A stretch of 53,818 nucleotides of DNA from DAIDKA01 sp049792815 (lineage in GTDB: Bacteria > Pseudomonadota > Gammaproteobacteria > Steroidobacterales > Steroidobacteraceae): the NCBI GenBank assembly GCA_049792815.1, contig JBARBG010000122.1, forward strand, positions 1-53,818, in the 5' to 3' direction. Below the pieces are notes generated by a model. The model did not search any database and was not told the DNA's origin. It saw only the letters and a list, made by a program, of their open reading frames with translations. Every line of letters begins with the position of its first letter. Position 1 is the first letter of the stretch. This document shows, in pieces, positions 7,954-17,064 of the stretch. The translations under genes were made by a program, and so were the position numbers.

Positions 7954-8919
7954 TTATTGAGGAAAACCGTAGAGATACTGCAGCAGGATGCCGGCGAATA
8001 TGGCGACACCGGTGTAGTTGTTGTTGAGGAAGGCCTCCGCGCTCGCCTGCGGATCGCGACCGCGGATCAGCCACTGCTGGTAGATGAAGGTTGCAGCGGC
8101 CACGACCAGGCCGCCGTAGAACCAGGTGCCAAAATGCAGGGTGCGGCCCACCAGGGTCAGCGCCGCCAGCATCAGCACCTGCAGGACGCCGATCATGACC
8201 CGGTCCATGTCGGCGAAGGCGATGGCCGTGGAGTGCACGCCGACCTTCAGGTCATCCTCGCGGTCCACCATGGCATACAGCGTGTCGTAGATCACCGCCC
8301 AGACCACCGCGGCCATGAACACCAGCCAGGCGATGCGCGGCACCTGGCCGAGCTGGGCGGCAAATGCCATGGGCACGCCCCAGCCGCCGAATGAGATGCC
8401 CAGATACAGCTGCGGCAGCGGAAAGTAACGCTTCACGAAGGGATAGCTGACGGTGAGTGCGGCGCCGACCAGGGACAGGCGGAACGTGAGCGCATTCAGG
8501 TGCAGCACCAGCCACAGTGCTGCCGCGGACAGCAGCACGAACAGCGCCAGGGCCTCGTGCGGCGTGACGCGACGCGCGGCGAGCGGTCGCTGTCGCGTGC
8601 GACGTATCCGCGGATCGATATTGCGGTCGGCCAGATCGTTGATGACACAGCCGGCGGCGCGCATGGCGAACACCCCGAGCACGAACACCACGAGCGCCCG
8701 CGGCGCAGGACGACCGGCGCCTGCTATCCACAGCGCCCACAGCACCGGCCACAGCAGCAGCCAGATGCCGATGGGACGATCGAACCGCGCCAGCAGCGCG
8801 TATTCGTGAAGCCTGCGACCCAGGCGATAGGCGAGCGGCGCCGCCCTGCGTCGCGGCGCAAGGCCCAGCGGGTTCGCAGCAAGGTCTTCAGCCAACGGTT
8901 CCGTAACGTTCACCCTCAC
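7954..8919 (-). CDS. ubiA: 4-hydroxybenzoate polyprenyltransferase UbiA
   Basis: Membrane prenyltransferase that attaches the polyprenyl tail to 4-hydroxybenzoate in ubiquinone biosynthesis. The 321-aa protein has about eight or nine helices and both Asp-rich, Mg-pyrophosphate-binding motifs: NDLADRNID in the first conserved loop and YDTLYAMVDREDD in the second. RFDRPIGIWLLLWP near residue 44 is diagnostic of UbiA. The predicted start overlaps the end of recG by 32 bases; an internal start would shorten the polar N-terminal extension, which is longer than in E. coli. It is the last gene of the housekeeping run. Confidence 0.95.
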   Translation of the reverse strand: MRVNVTEPLAEDLAANPLGLAPRRRAAPLAYRLGRRLHEYALLARFDRPIGIWLLLWPVLWALWIAGAGRPAPRALVVFVLGVFAMRAAGCVINDLADRNIDPRIRRTRQRPLAARRVTPHEALALFVLLSAAALWLVLHLNALTFRLSLVGAALTVSYPFVKRYFPLPQLYLGISFGGWGVPMAFAAQLGQVPRIAWLVFMAAVVWAVIYDTLYAMVDREDDLKVGVHSTAIAFADMDRVMIGVLQVLMLAALTLVGRTLHFGTWFYGGLVVAAATFIYQQWLIRGRDPQASAEAFLNNNYTGVAIFAGILLQYLYGFPQ

Positions 8920-10969
8920 CGATCCAGCGTGTGGTCAGCGGTGTAATGTTATCCGGATAATCGCGCAGCATCAGCTCGGCGGTCTTCTGGACCAGCGGCA
9001 GCAGATCGGTATCCCGCGCCAGGTCCGCGACGCGCAGCTGTGCAAGGCCGGTCTGACGGGTGCCCAGGAGCTCTCCGGGTCCGCGCAACTCCAGGTCGCG
9101 GCGTGCTATCTCGAAGCCGTCGGTGGTTTCGCGGATCGCATGCAGCCGCGCGCGCGCCAGCTTCGACAGCGGTGCGCGATACAGCAGCACGCAGGTCGAG
9201 GCGGCCGCGCCGCGACCCACGCGGCCACGCAGCTGGTGCAGCTGTGCCAGTCCCATGCGTTCGGCGTTCTCAATGACCATGAGCGTTGCATTGGGAACGT
9301 CGACCCCCACCTCGATCACCGTCGTGGCGACCAGAAGCTGCACACGATTGGCCTTGAAGGCCGCCATGGTTGCTTCCTTACGGGCGGCGGGTTGTCGTCC
9401 ATGCACCAGCTCCACCGTCAGTTCCGGCAGTGCCTCGCGCAACGCTGCGGCCGTTTCCTCCGCCGCCTGGTAGCGCAGCTCCTCGGACTCATCAATCAGT
9501 GGACACACCCAGTAGGCCTGGCGCCCGGCGCGACAGGCCAGGAGGATGCGTTCGACCACCTCGTGCCGGCGGTTGTCCGCCATCACCACGGTCACCACCG
9601 GCGTGCGACCCGGCGGCAGCTCATCGATGACCGAGATGTCCAGGTCCGCGTAGGCCGTCATGGCGAGGGTGCGCGGGATCGGAGTCGCCGTCATGATCAG
9701 CTGGTGGGGCATTACTCCGGCGGCGCGGCCCTTCTCCTGCAGCGTCATGCGCTGCTCGACGCCGAAGCGGTGCTGCTCGTCTACGATGATCAGCGCCAAC
9801 TTCGCAAAATTGATTCCCTTTTGAAACAATGCATGGGTTCCTACAACAATCTGGATCTCTGCTGAGGCAATCGCCTCCTCGGCGCTGCGCCGGGTGCGTG
9901 CGGGCTGTGAGCCCGTGAGCAGCGCCACCGGCAGGTTCAGATCGTGGAACCAGGCGCTGAAGTTGCGCCAATGCTGCTCGGCCAAGAGTTCCGTCGGTGC
10001 CATCAGCGCCACTTGCTGACCGCTGCCGACGGCGCGGGCGGCCGCCAGCGCGGCGACCACGGTTTTGCCGCAGCCGACGTCGCCTTGCAACAGCCGCAGC
10101 ATCGGATGCCGTCCAACGAGGTCGGCGTCGATTTCAGCACGGGCGCGCTGTTGCGCGCCGGTGAGTTGGAACGGCAGAGCCGCGAGCAGCCGCGCCGCCA
10201 GGCCTGCCCCGTCATCAAGCGGCAGGCCAGGGTCGGCCGCCGTGCGCAGCTTGCGCAGCCGCAGGCTCAACTGGTGCGCCAGCAGTTCCTCGAAGGCGAG
10301 CCGGCGCTGCGCCGGGTGATGCCCGGTCAGAAGCTGGGCGTGATCCTGCTCCCGGGGCGGCCGGTGCAGCAGCTCCAGCGCATCGCGCAGCGCCGGCAGT
10401 TTCAAGGAGCGCTGCACATCGGCAGGCAGCCAGTCGCGCACGGCAATCGCGCCGCGGTCACCCAGCGCCTGCGCGATCAGCATGCGCAGTCGCGGCTGTG
10501 TCAGGCCCTCGGTGGCCGGATACATCGGGGTCAGGGACTCCTCGAGCGCTTCTGATTCGCGGTTCGCCCGGCGATATTCAGGGTGCACCATCTCAAGGCC
10601 GAGCGGACCCCGGCGCACTTCCCCATAGCAGCGCAAACGCAGGCCGCGTGTCATGGCGTTCTGCTGCGCATTCGTGAAGTAGAAAAACCGCAGGGTCAGG
10701 AATCCTGAGCCGTCACTGATCCGGCACAGCAGCTGGCGGCGTCGCCGGTAGGTCACCTCGGTGAGCTGGATTTCCCCTTCCACCACGGCGTGCTCACCCG
10801 GCGTCAGCCCCCCCAGCGGCACTATCCGGGTGCGATCCTCGTAGCGGGTCGGCAGCAGAAAAAGCAGATCCTGCACCTGGGTGATGCCGATTCTTGCGAG
10901 GCGCTCGGCCAGCGCGGCGCCGACGCCCCTGAGCGCCGTGACTGGGCGCTGTTCGGCAGTTTCAGTCAA
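8888..10969 (-). CDS. recG: ATP-dependent DNA helicase RecG
   Basis: Branch-migrating helicase that remodels stalled replication forks and Holliday junctions. It has 693 aa, a usual length. The N-terminal wedge/OB region covers residues ~10-200; Walker A GDVGCGKT is at 296-303, followed by the DEQH box (DEQHRFG), motif III TATPIPRT, and in the second helicase domain QLRGRVGRG. The C-terminal TRD-like part contains LLGTRQTGL. The start overlaps ridA by 8 bases, so the genes are probably co-transcribed. Confidence 0.97.
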   Translation of the reverse strand: MTETAEQRPVTALRGVGAALAERLARIGITQVQDLLFLLPTRYEDRTRIVPLGGLTPGEHAVVEGEIQLTEVTYRRRRQLLCRISDGSGFLTLRFFYFTNAQQNAMTRGLRLRCYGEVRRGPLGLEMVHPEYRRANRESEALEESLTPMYPATEGLTQPRLRMLIAQALGDRGAIAVRDWLPADVQRSLKLPALRDALELLHRPPREQDHAQLLTGHHPAQRRLAFEELLAHQLSLRLRKLRTAADPGLPLDDGAGLAARLLAALPFQLTGAQQRARAEIDADLVGRHPMLRLLQGDVGCGKTVVAALAAARAVGSGQQVALMAPTELLAEQHWRNFSAWFHDLNLPVALLTGSQPARTRRSAEEAIASAEIQIVVGTHALFQKGINFAKLALIIVDEQHRFGVEQRMTLQEKGRAAGVMPHQLIMTATPIPRTLAMTAYADLDISVIDELPPGRTPVVTVVMADNRRHEVVERILLACRAGRQAYWVCPLIDESEELRYQAAEETAAALREALPELTVELVHGRQPAARKEATMAAFKANRVQLLVATTVIEVGVDVPNATLMVIENAERMGLAQLHQLRGRVGRGAAASTCVLLYRAPLSKLARARLHAIRETTDGFEIARRDLELRGPGELLGTRQTGLAQLRVADLARDTDLLPLVQKTAELMLRDYPDNITPLTTRWIGEGERYGTVG

Positions 10970-11345
10970 GGCAGAGGATGCACTCGATTTCCACGCGCGC
11001 GCCTCGCGGCAACTGCGCGACGCCTACGGCGGCCCGCGCCGGATAGGGCTTGCGGAAATAGGTCGCCATGATCTCGTTGACCTTGGAGAAGTGCACCAGG
11101 TCGGTCAGGAATACGGTGACCTTGGCCACCTGCGAGAAGGTGCCATCCGCGGCCGTCACGATGGCGAGCAGGTTGTCGAAGGCGCGGTGGATTTCCGCTT
11201 CGATATCCCCGCTCACCAGTTCGCCGGTGCGCGGATCCAGGGGTATCTGCCCCGAAACGTACACCGTCTTGCCCACACGCACCGCCTGCGAGTAGGTGCC
11301 GATGGCCTTGGGTGCGCTGTCGGTATGGATGATGGTGTGGGTCAT
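10962..11345 (-). CDS. ridA: RidA family enamine/imine deaminase
   Basis: Small cytoplasmic trimer-forming protein (127 aa) that hydrolyses reactive enamine/imine intermediates such as those made by threonine dehydratase. The family core is plain: IGTYSQAV near the N-terminus, VYVSGQIPLDP, and the C-terminal signature PARAAVGVAQLPRGARVEIE with the active-site Arg. Its start overlaps the spoT stop by 4 bases. Its place between spoT and recG is shared by Xanthomonas-type genomes. Confidence 0.95.
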   Translation of the reverse strand: MTHTIIHTDSAPKAIGTYSQAVRVGKTVYVSGQIPLDPRTGELVSGDIEAEIHRAFDNLLAIVTAADGTFSQVAKVTVFLTDLVHFSKVNEIMATYFRKPYPARAAVGVAQLPRGARVEIECILCLD

Positions 11346-13537
11346 TGTTTCTCTTCCGGCCTTTTGCGTGAATGGGCCGCCAGTGTGCGCGTGACGCGCA
11401 GTATGTCAGGCATGCGGCGGATGGTACGGATGACGGCGGCGAGCTGCGCGCGGTCGCGCACCCGCAGTTCGAAGTCCAGGACCGAGGTCTCCGACTCGCG
11501 CTCCTCCACCGAGACCCGTTCGATATTGGTTTCGGTGGCGGCAATCGCCGCCGCCACGGCCGCGAGTATGCCCATGCGGTTGGGGACATCGACCCGGATC
11601 TGCGAGCTGAAGACCCGGTCCGGGGTCGCCTGCCAGGAGACCGGCAGCCATTTCTCGGGGTGCTTGCGGTAGTCCTCGACGTTGACGCAGGCCTCGCGGT
11701 GCACCACCACGCCGCGGCCGCTGGACAGGAAGGCGATGACCGGGTCGTTGGGTATGGGGAAACAACAGCGCGCATAGGTGACCAGCAGGCCCTCGGTTCC
11801 CGCGATGGCCATGGCGCCGGGTGCTGCGACCTCACCGCCTTCCTGTGGTGCCGCGGGCAGCAGCCGGCGGGCCACCAGCGGCGCCAGCCGCTCGCCCATG
11901 CCGATGCGCTCGAACAGCTCGTCGAGATCCTTCATGCCGACCTCGGCGACGGCGGCCTGCATCAGTGCCGGTGTCACATCCTCCAGCGCAAGATGGAACT
12001 CCCCAAGCGACTGGTTCAGCAGACGCTTCCCTAAGGCAATGGCCTCGGAGCGCCGCAGGCCTTTCAGGTAATGGCGGATGGCGTTGCGCGCCTTGGCGGT
12101 GACCACGAAGTTTACCCATGAGGGGTTGGGCATCGCGCCCTTCGCGGTGATGATCTCGACGGTCTGGCCATTGCGCAGCACCGTGCGCAGTGGCGTCAGG
12201 CGGCGATCCACTTTGGCTGCGACACAGCGATTGCCGATGTCGGTATGCACCGAGTAGGCGAAGTCGACCACGGTGGCGCCGCTGGGCAGGCGCAGGATTT
12301 CGCCTTTGGGCGTGAAGACGTACACCTTGTCCGGGAACAGGTCGACCTTGACGCTCTCCAGGAACTCCTCGGAGCTGCCGCCGCCATCCTGCAGTTCCAC
12401 CAGCCGCGACAGCCATTCGCGCGCCCGTTCCTGCTGTGAAGAGCCGACGCTTTCGCCGGTCTTGTATCGCCAATGCGCGGCGATGCCGCTCTGGGCCACG
12501 CTGTTCATGTCCTCGGTGCGGATCTGAACTTCGATGGGCACACCATTGGGGCCGAACAGCGTCGTGTGCAGCGACTGGTAGCCATTCACCCGCGGAATCG
12601 CGATGTAATCCTTGAAGCGACCCGGCATGGGCTTGAAGACGCTGTGTACGCTGCCCAAGGCGCGATAGCAGGTGTCGGCCTTGTCGACCACGATGCGCAA
12701 CCCATAGACATCCACGATTTCGTTGAGCGTCGAGCGTTTGCGCCGCATCTTGCGGTAGATGCTGTACAGGTGCTTCTCGCGCGCGGCGACCCGCGGCACG
12801 ATCTCATTCTTCATCAGCGCCGCCGTCAGCTGCTGCTCGATCTTCTTCAGGAACTCCTTCTGGTTGCCGCGGGCGCGCTTGAGCGCACGCTCCAGGACCC
12901 GATAGCGCTGCGGATAAAGCGCCGCGAACCCCAAGTCCTCCAGTTCCAGTTTCAGGTCGTACAGGCCGAGGCGTTCGGCGATGGGCGCATAGATTTCAAG
13001 GGTCTCGCGGGCGATGGCGCGGCGCCGGCCAACGGCCATGGCCTCGATGGTGCGCATGTTGTGCGTGCGGTCGGCGAGCTTGACCAGCACCACGCGCAGG
13101 TCACGCACCATGGCGAGCAGCATTTTGCGGAAGCTCTCCGCCTGCGCCTCCTCGCGGCTCTTGAACTTGATCTGGTCGAGCTTGGTGACGCCGTCGACGA
13201 TCTCGGCGACGTCCGCACCGAAGCGCTGGGCCAGCTGGTCCTTCGGGGTGGGCGTGTCCTCGATGACGTCATGGAGGATGGCGGCGATGATGGTATCGGT
13301 GTCGAGGTGCAGGTCGGCGAGAATCGCCGCCGCGGCCACCGGGTGGGCGATGTAGGGTTCGCCGCTGAGGCGGGTCTGCCCCTTGTGCGCCGAGGCGCCA
13401 AACTCGGCAGCCTCCCGGATCCGCTCCACCTGCTCGGGCGGCAGGTAGGTGCCCACCGTGGCCAGCAGATCCTTAAGCCCCGGCGTGGCGCGCCTTGCAC
13501 CGGGGATCAGTCCCAGGAGCGAAGACGCATAGTCCAT
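11342..13537 (-). CDS. spoT: Bifunctional (p)ppGpp synthetase/hydrolase SpoT
   Basis: Controls the stringent-response alarmone. The 731-aa protein has the full Rel/SpoT layout: HD hydrolase domain with the HD pair at residues 89-90 (LHDVIEDT), synthetase domain with RFKD at 307-310, GYQSLHT and EVQIRT, then TGS (VFTPKGEI, GATVVDFAYSVH) and a C-terminal ACT domain. The intact HD pair and the RFKD motif, rather than the acidic version of RelA, indicate a bifunctional enzyme. It lies 16 bases downstream of rpoZ, in the classical gmk-rpoZ-spoT operon. Confidence 0.97.
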   Translation of the reverse strand: MDYASSLLGLIPGARRATPGLKDLLATVGTYLPPEQVERIREAAEFGASAHKGQTRLSGEPYIAHPVAAAAILADLHLDTDTIIAAILHDVIEDTPTPKDQLAQRFGADVAEIVDGVTKLDQIKFKSREEAQAESFRKMLLAMVRDLRVVLVKLADRTHNMRTIEAMAVGRRRAIARETLEIYAPIAERLGLYDLKLELEDLGFAALYPQRYRVLERALKRARGNQKEFLKKIEQQLTAALMKNEIVPRVAAREKHLYSIYRKMRRKRSTLNEIVDVYGLRIVVDKADTCYRALGSVHSVFKPMPGRFKDYIAIPRVNGYQSLHTTLFGPNGVPIEVQIRTEDMNSVAQSGIAAHWRYKTGESVGSSQQERAREWLSRLVELQDGGGSSEEFLESVKVDLFPDKVYVFTPKGEILRLPSGATVVDFAYSVHTDIGNRCVAAKVDRRLTPLRTVLRNGQTVEIITAKGAMPNPSWVNFVVTAKARNAIRHYLKGLRRSEAIALGKRLLNQSLGEFHLALEDVTPALMQAAVAEVGMKDLDELFERIGMGERLAPLVARRLLPAAPQEGGEVAAPGAMAIAGTEGLLVTYARCCFPIPNDPVIAFLSSGRGVVVHREACVNVEDYRKHPEKWLPVSWQATPDRVFSSQIRVDVPNRMGILAAVAAAIAATETNIERVSVEERESETSVLDFELRVRDRAQLAAVIRTIRRMPDILRVTRTLAAHSRKRPEEKQ

Positions 13538-13553
13538 AGGTCACGCCTCGGAG

Positions 13554-13832
13554 TCAGTCTCCAAGACCGAACTGGGGGGCACGGAAGGCCATGGATTCGG
13601 CGTCCGGCATGGCGGCCTCGACCGGCGGCGGTTCAGGCTCGCGCAGCATCTCGGCCGTGATCGAGCCTTCGGCGATTTCACGCAGGGCCACAACCGTGGG
13701 CTTGTCGTTTTCCCAGGCCACGGTGGGTTCGGCGCCATTGGCCAGCCGCCGGGCACGCTGGGACGCCAGCAGTACCAGCTGGAACAGGTTATCTACGTTC
13801 TGGAGACAGTCTTCGACGGTGATTCGGGCCAT
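13554..13832 (-). CDS. rpoZ: RNA polymerase omega subunit
   Basis: Smallest core RNA polymerase subunit, which helps assemble beta-prime. It has 92 aa, beginning MARITVEDCLQNVDNLFQLVLLA with the ASQRARRL segment conserved across omega proteins, followed by TVVALREIAEG. The C-terminal third is Pro/Glu-rich and variable, as usual. RBS AGGA lies close to the ATG. Confidence 0.97.
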   Translation of the reverse strand: MARITVEDCLQNVDNLFQLVLLASQRARRLANGAEPTVAWENDKPTVVALREIAEGSITAEMLREPEPPPVEAAMPDAESMAFRAPQFGLGD

Positions 13833-13921
13833 ATCCTGCTGACTTTGGTGATAACCGCCGCAACGGGCGGGTAGAGGTTCAGAAGTCTACGGCAACCGGA
13901 CCCGCTTTGGCCAGAACGGCT

Positions 13922-14563
13922 TCACGGCGCCCCGAGCAGGTCGTTCAGCAGCGGTTCGAGCTCCGGGCGATCACTGGCGAGCGCCTGGCCGCGGCCCGCC
14001 AGGATGCTTTCAAGCTCCGCGCAGGCAGTGTCGAAATGGTCATTGACGACCACGTAGCCGAACTCGCGGTAATGGGACATGTCGCCGACGGCGTCCTGCA
14101 GCCGTCGCGCGATCACGGCGTCCGAATCCGTCTGCCGGTTGCGCAGCCGCTCCTCGAGGGCGGCGCGTGAGGGCGGCAGAATGAAAATGGTGGTGCAGCC
14201 GGGCGCGGACTGGCGCACCTGGCGCGCCCCCTGCCAGTCGATTTCGAGGATGACATCCCGCCCCGCGCCGAGCAGCGCTTCGACGGTCGCCCGCCCGGTG
14301 CCATAGAAATTATCAAACACCCGGGCGTGTTCCAGGAACTCACCGCGCGCCAGGCGCTCCTCAAACTGCGCGGTTGTGACGAACCAATACTCGCGCCCCT
14401 CGACCTCGTTCGGCCGCTTCGGGCGCGTGGTGTGAGAAACGGAGACGGTGAGCGCGGGATTGCGTTCCAGCAGCGCCTTCACCAGCGAGGTCTTGCCGGC
14501 GCCCGAGGGCGCCGAAATGACGAACAGACCGCCAGCGCGGAAGCTTTGTTTCCCGGGAGTCAT
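13922..14563 (-). CDS. gmk: Guanylate kinase
   Basis: Phosphorylates GMP to GDP with ATP, an essential step in guanine nucleotide supply. P-loop APSGAGKTSL lies near the N-terminus, followed by VSHTTRPKRPNEVEGREYW (GMP-binding loop) and ILEIDWQGARQVR. I chose the ATG at 14563 (213 aa); a GTG at 14581 is in frame and would add six residues. Neither has a clear Shine-Dalgarno. A TACAAT box at 14588-14593 on the minus strand could place transcription start next to 14581, favouring the ATG. Confidence 0.95.
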   Translation of the reverse strand: MTPGKQSFRAGGLFVISAPSGAGKTSLVKALLERNPALTVSVSHTTRPKRPNEVEGREYWFVTTAQFEERLARGEFLEHARVFDNFYGTGRATVEALLGAGRDVILEIDWQGARQVRQSAPGCTTIFILPPSRAALEERLRNRQTDSDAVIARRLQDAVGDMSHYREFGYVVVNDHFDTACAELESILAGRGQALASDRPELEPLLNDLLGAP

Positions 14564-14697
14564 TACTGCGTCGTGCTGCACCCCGACATTGTATCCAAAC
14601 GGCGGTTTTTAGCTTTTATCTGTATTGCACCAATGTGTCCGAGTCCTCATTCTGGCGCAGCCTGGCTTTCAGGTCGCCGACCTAAGGAAAATCAAGA

Positions 14698-16845
14698 ATG
14701 CGCCGGCACTGGACAGGGATGTTGATCAGCATATGTGCAGTGGCAGGCGCCGCGGTAGCGACGGCTGCCGATGACCCATCGTTGCTGAACCAGAAGCTGG
14801 AAACTGTGGTCGTGACCGCGACAAGGATTTCGCAGAAGACCTTCAACCTGCCGATGTCCGTGGACCGCATCAACAGCGCCGCGATTCACGAGGGCCAATC
14901 CCAGGTCAACCTGTCCGAAAGCCTCGACACCGTACCCGGCGTGTCGGTGCAGAGCCGTCAGAACTACGCGCAGGACCTGCAGGTCTCCTCGCGCGGCTTC
15001 GGCGCACGCTCCAGTTTCGGCGTGCGCGGCGTGCGCCTGTATTCGGATGGCATACCGGGCACCATGCCGGATGGCCAGGGGCAGTTCTCCCAGTTTGACT
15101 TAGGTTCCGCTGATCACATCGAAGTGCTGCGCGGACCATTCTCGGCGCTGTATGGAAATTCCTCCGGTGGCGTCATCGCCATCTTCACCGAGAACGGCCC
15201 GCCGGGATTTGCGCTCGGCTCCACGATTGAATACGGTTCATTGAATACGCAGCGCTACTCGACGCTGGTCGGCGGTGACTCAGGCCCGGTCAACTACGTC
15301 ATGGATGTCTCACACTTCCAGACCGATGGTTACCGTCGGCACAGCGAAGCCCAGCGCAATCTTCTGAACAGCAAGGTGCGCGTGAAGCTCGACGATGTGT
15401 CGCAGCTGACCTTCATCGCAAACGCCATCGAGACGCCGTTCGTCCAGGATCCAATGGGCCTGACAAGCGCACAGCTGCTTTCCAGTCCGATCCAGGCCGG
15501 CACCGGCGCCAACATGTTCAACACCCGCAAGTCCCTCGCCCAGGAGCAGCTGGGACTGACGTACGAGCGCGAATTCGGTGACAACGACAGCCTCGTCGCG
15601 ATGCTCTACAGCGGCCACCGCCAGACCACCCAGTTCCAGTCGATTCCGCTGGCTACGCAGGCCGCGTCGACCAGTCCGGGCGGCGTCATCGACCTGGCGC
15701 GCGGCTACAGTGGCACCGACGTGCACTTGAGCGACCACCGCGAGTTCTGGGGCACCACGCTCACCACGACGGCCGGCATCAGCTATGACGATCTGGATGA
15801 GCACCGTCGCGGCTACCTCAACTACATTGGCACCGACCTCGGCGTCGAGGGCGCACTGCGCCGCTACGAAACCAACCTGGTACATGACCTGGATGAATAC
15901 TTCCAGGCGCAGTGGGATCTGACTCAGCAGCTGCATGCAACGGCGGGCGTTCGCAATAGCGTCGTGAATATTACCGACCACAGCCATCTGTCCGTCAGTG
16001 GCGCCCTGCCCTTGAGCGGCACGCGCTATTCGGCCACCAATCCCGTTGCCGGCGTGAGCTATGAGGTCACCAAGGACTTGAGTACCTATGTGTCGTTCGG
16101 TCGCGGCTTTGAGACACCGACCCTGAACGAGCTGGCGTACCGCTCCATCAATGGCAATCTTCCGGGCCTGAACTTCGGCCTGCAGCCGGCACGCAGCAGT
16201 GACTACGAAGTGGGCGTGAAGACACGCGGGGACAACTTCCGGGTCGATTCGGCGCTGTTCTTCATTCGCACCGAAGACGAACTGGGCGTCCTGCAAAATT
16301 CGGGTGGCCGCTCGGTATACGAGAACATCGGCGCGACGCAGCGCGAAGGCGCCGAGCTTGGCGTGACCGCGGACCTTCCGGGCAACCTCGAGACGCGCGT
16401 GGCCTACACTTACCTTAAGGCGGTCGTGGCGGATGCGTACGCCGGATGCGCCGGAACACCCTGCGCCTCCGATGTCATTCCGGCCGGCAATGTCCTGCCG
16501 GCCGTTCCGCAGAATGTTCTCTACGCGGGACTGACCTGGCGCTATCCGGCCACGGGTTTCTTTGCCACGGCGGAGACTCTCGTGCGCTCACGCATCTATG
16601 CGGATGACCGCAACACCGGTTATGCCGGTGGTTACTGGACCGAGAACCTGCGTGCCGGCTTCTTGCAGAAACAGAATGGCGCCGGCTGGCAGACCAGCGA
16701 GTCCGTGCGCATCGAGAACCTGTTCAACAAGGCCTATGTGGGCTCGGTCATCGTCAACGACGCGAACTCGCGTTTCTTCGAGCCGGACCCGGGGTTCAGC
16801 GTGTACGTCATGTTTGAGGCCAAGTACCTGGATCCAAGGGGCTGA
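14698..16845 (+). CDS. TonB-dependent outer-membrane receptor (YncD-like)
   Basis: Outer-membrane gated channel for a siderophore or other scarce ligand, powered by TonB-ExbBD. Signal peptide spans residues ~1-23; a TonB box-like segment is ETVVVTATR at about 34-42. The plug domain follows (LDTVPGVSV, SSRGFGARSSFGVRG, IEVLRGPFSALYGNSSGG), then the 22-strand barrel. The last residue before the stop is Gly rather than the usual aromatic. The 715-aa length is normal. AAGGA lies 8-12 bases before the ATG. The plug resembles E. coli YncD and ferric-citrate-like receptors. No siderophore genes are adjacent, so the ligand is unknown. Confidence 0.92.
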   Translation: MRRHWTGMLISICAVAGAAVATAADDPSLLNQKLETVVVTATRISQKTFNLPMSVDRINSAAIHEGQSQVNLSESLDTVPGVSVQSRQNYAQDLQVSSRGFGARSSFGVRGVRLYSDGIPGTMPDGQGQFSQFDLGSADHIEVLRGPFSALYGNSSGGVIAIFTENGPPGFALGSTIEYGSLNTQRYSTLVGGDSGPVNYVMDVSHFQTDGYRRHSEAQRNLLNSKVRVKLDDVSQLTFIANAIETPFVQDPMGLTSAQLLSSPIQAGTGANMFNTRKSLAQEQLGLTYEREFGDNDSLVAMLYSGHRQTTQFQSIPLATQAASTSPGGVIDLARGYSGTDVHLSDHREFWGTTLTTTAGISYDDLDEHRRGYLNYIGTDLGVEGALRRYETNLVHDLDEYFQAQWDLTQQLHATAGVRNSVVNITDHSHLSVSGALPLSGTRYSATNPVAGVSYEVTKDLSTYVSFGRGFETPTLNELAYRSINGNLPGLNFGLQPARSSDYEVGVKTRGDNFRVDSALFFIRTEDELGVLQNSGGRSVYENIGATQREGAELGVTADLPGNLETRVAYTYLKAVVADAYAGCAGTPCASDVIPAGNVLPAVPQNVLYAGLTWRYPATGFFATAETLVRSRIYADDRNTGYAGGYWTENLRAGFLQKQNGAGWQTSESVRIENLFNKAYVGSVIVNDANSRFFEPDPGFSVYVMFEAKYLDPRG

Positions 16846-16870
16846 GCGAACCTTTTGCAGAAAAGCTAAC

Positions 16871-17002
16871 CCCGCGCCCACCGATCGGGCGGGGAACGCT
16901 GGTGTGGGTGATGCTCATGACCTTGCCGTCAAGTTCATAGTCGAGTCGACCCGTGTGCCCCTCGAGTTCCACTGAGAGGCGGTGCGCACGGTCGTCGTGA
17001 TT
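16871..17002 (-). pseudogene. Remnant of a small GNAT acetyltransferase (COG2388/YjdJ-like)
   Basis: Reading the minus strand from a stop at 17006-17008 gives HRLSVELEGHTGRLDYEL followed by SITHTSVPRPIGGRG. This matches the N-terminal half of the compact YjdJ-like acetyltransferases (strand pair, T-HTEVP, then the G-x-G loop). The similarity stops after GGRG, there is no start codon in the open stretch, and the 3' half is replaced by the TonB receptor's end. I read it as a truncated, dead gene. The family call rests on pattern memory only. Confidence 0.5.
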
Positions 17003-17012
17003 GATCTAGCGA

Positions 17013-17018
17013 TATAAT
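17013..17018 (+). promoter_or_regulatory. Consensus -10 box upstream of the DsbA-like gene
   Basis: A perfect TATAAT about 47 bases before the preferred ATG at 17065. No good -35 hexamer is seen 16-18 bases upstream, so the promoter is tentative. Confidence 0.35.
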
Positions 17019-17064
17019 GCTTGGCCGCCGCATTTTGGAACGTGGCGAACTACCGGAGAACGAT

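Noticed and set aside
12473..13660. 395-codon open frame on the plus strand opposite spoT
   Set aside because: Antisense shadow of a conserved housekeeping gene.
15310..16296. 328-codon open frame opposite the TonB receptor
   Set aside because: Antisense to a recognisable barrel protein; no domain or start signal.
16871..16895. GC-rich inverted repeat after the TonB receptor as a terminator
   Set aside because: CCCCGC...GCGGGG pairing has a bulge and no T-run, and it overlaps the GNAT remnant.
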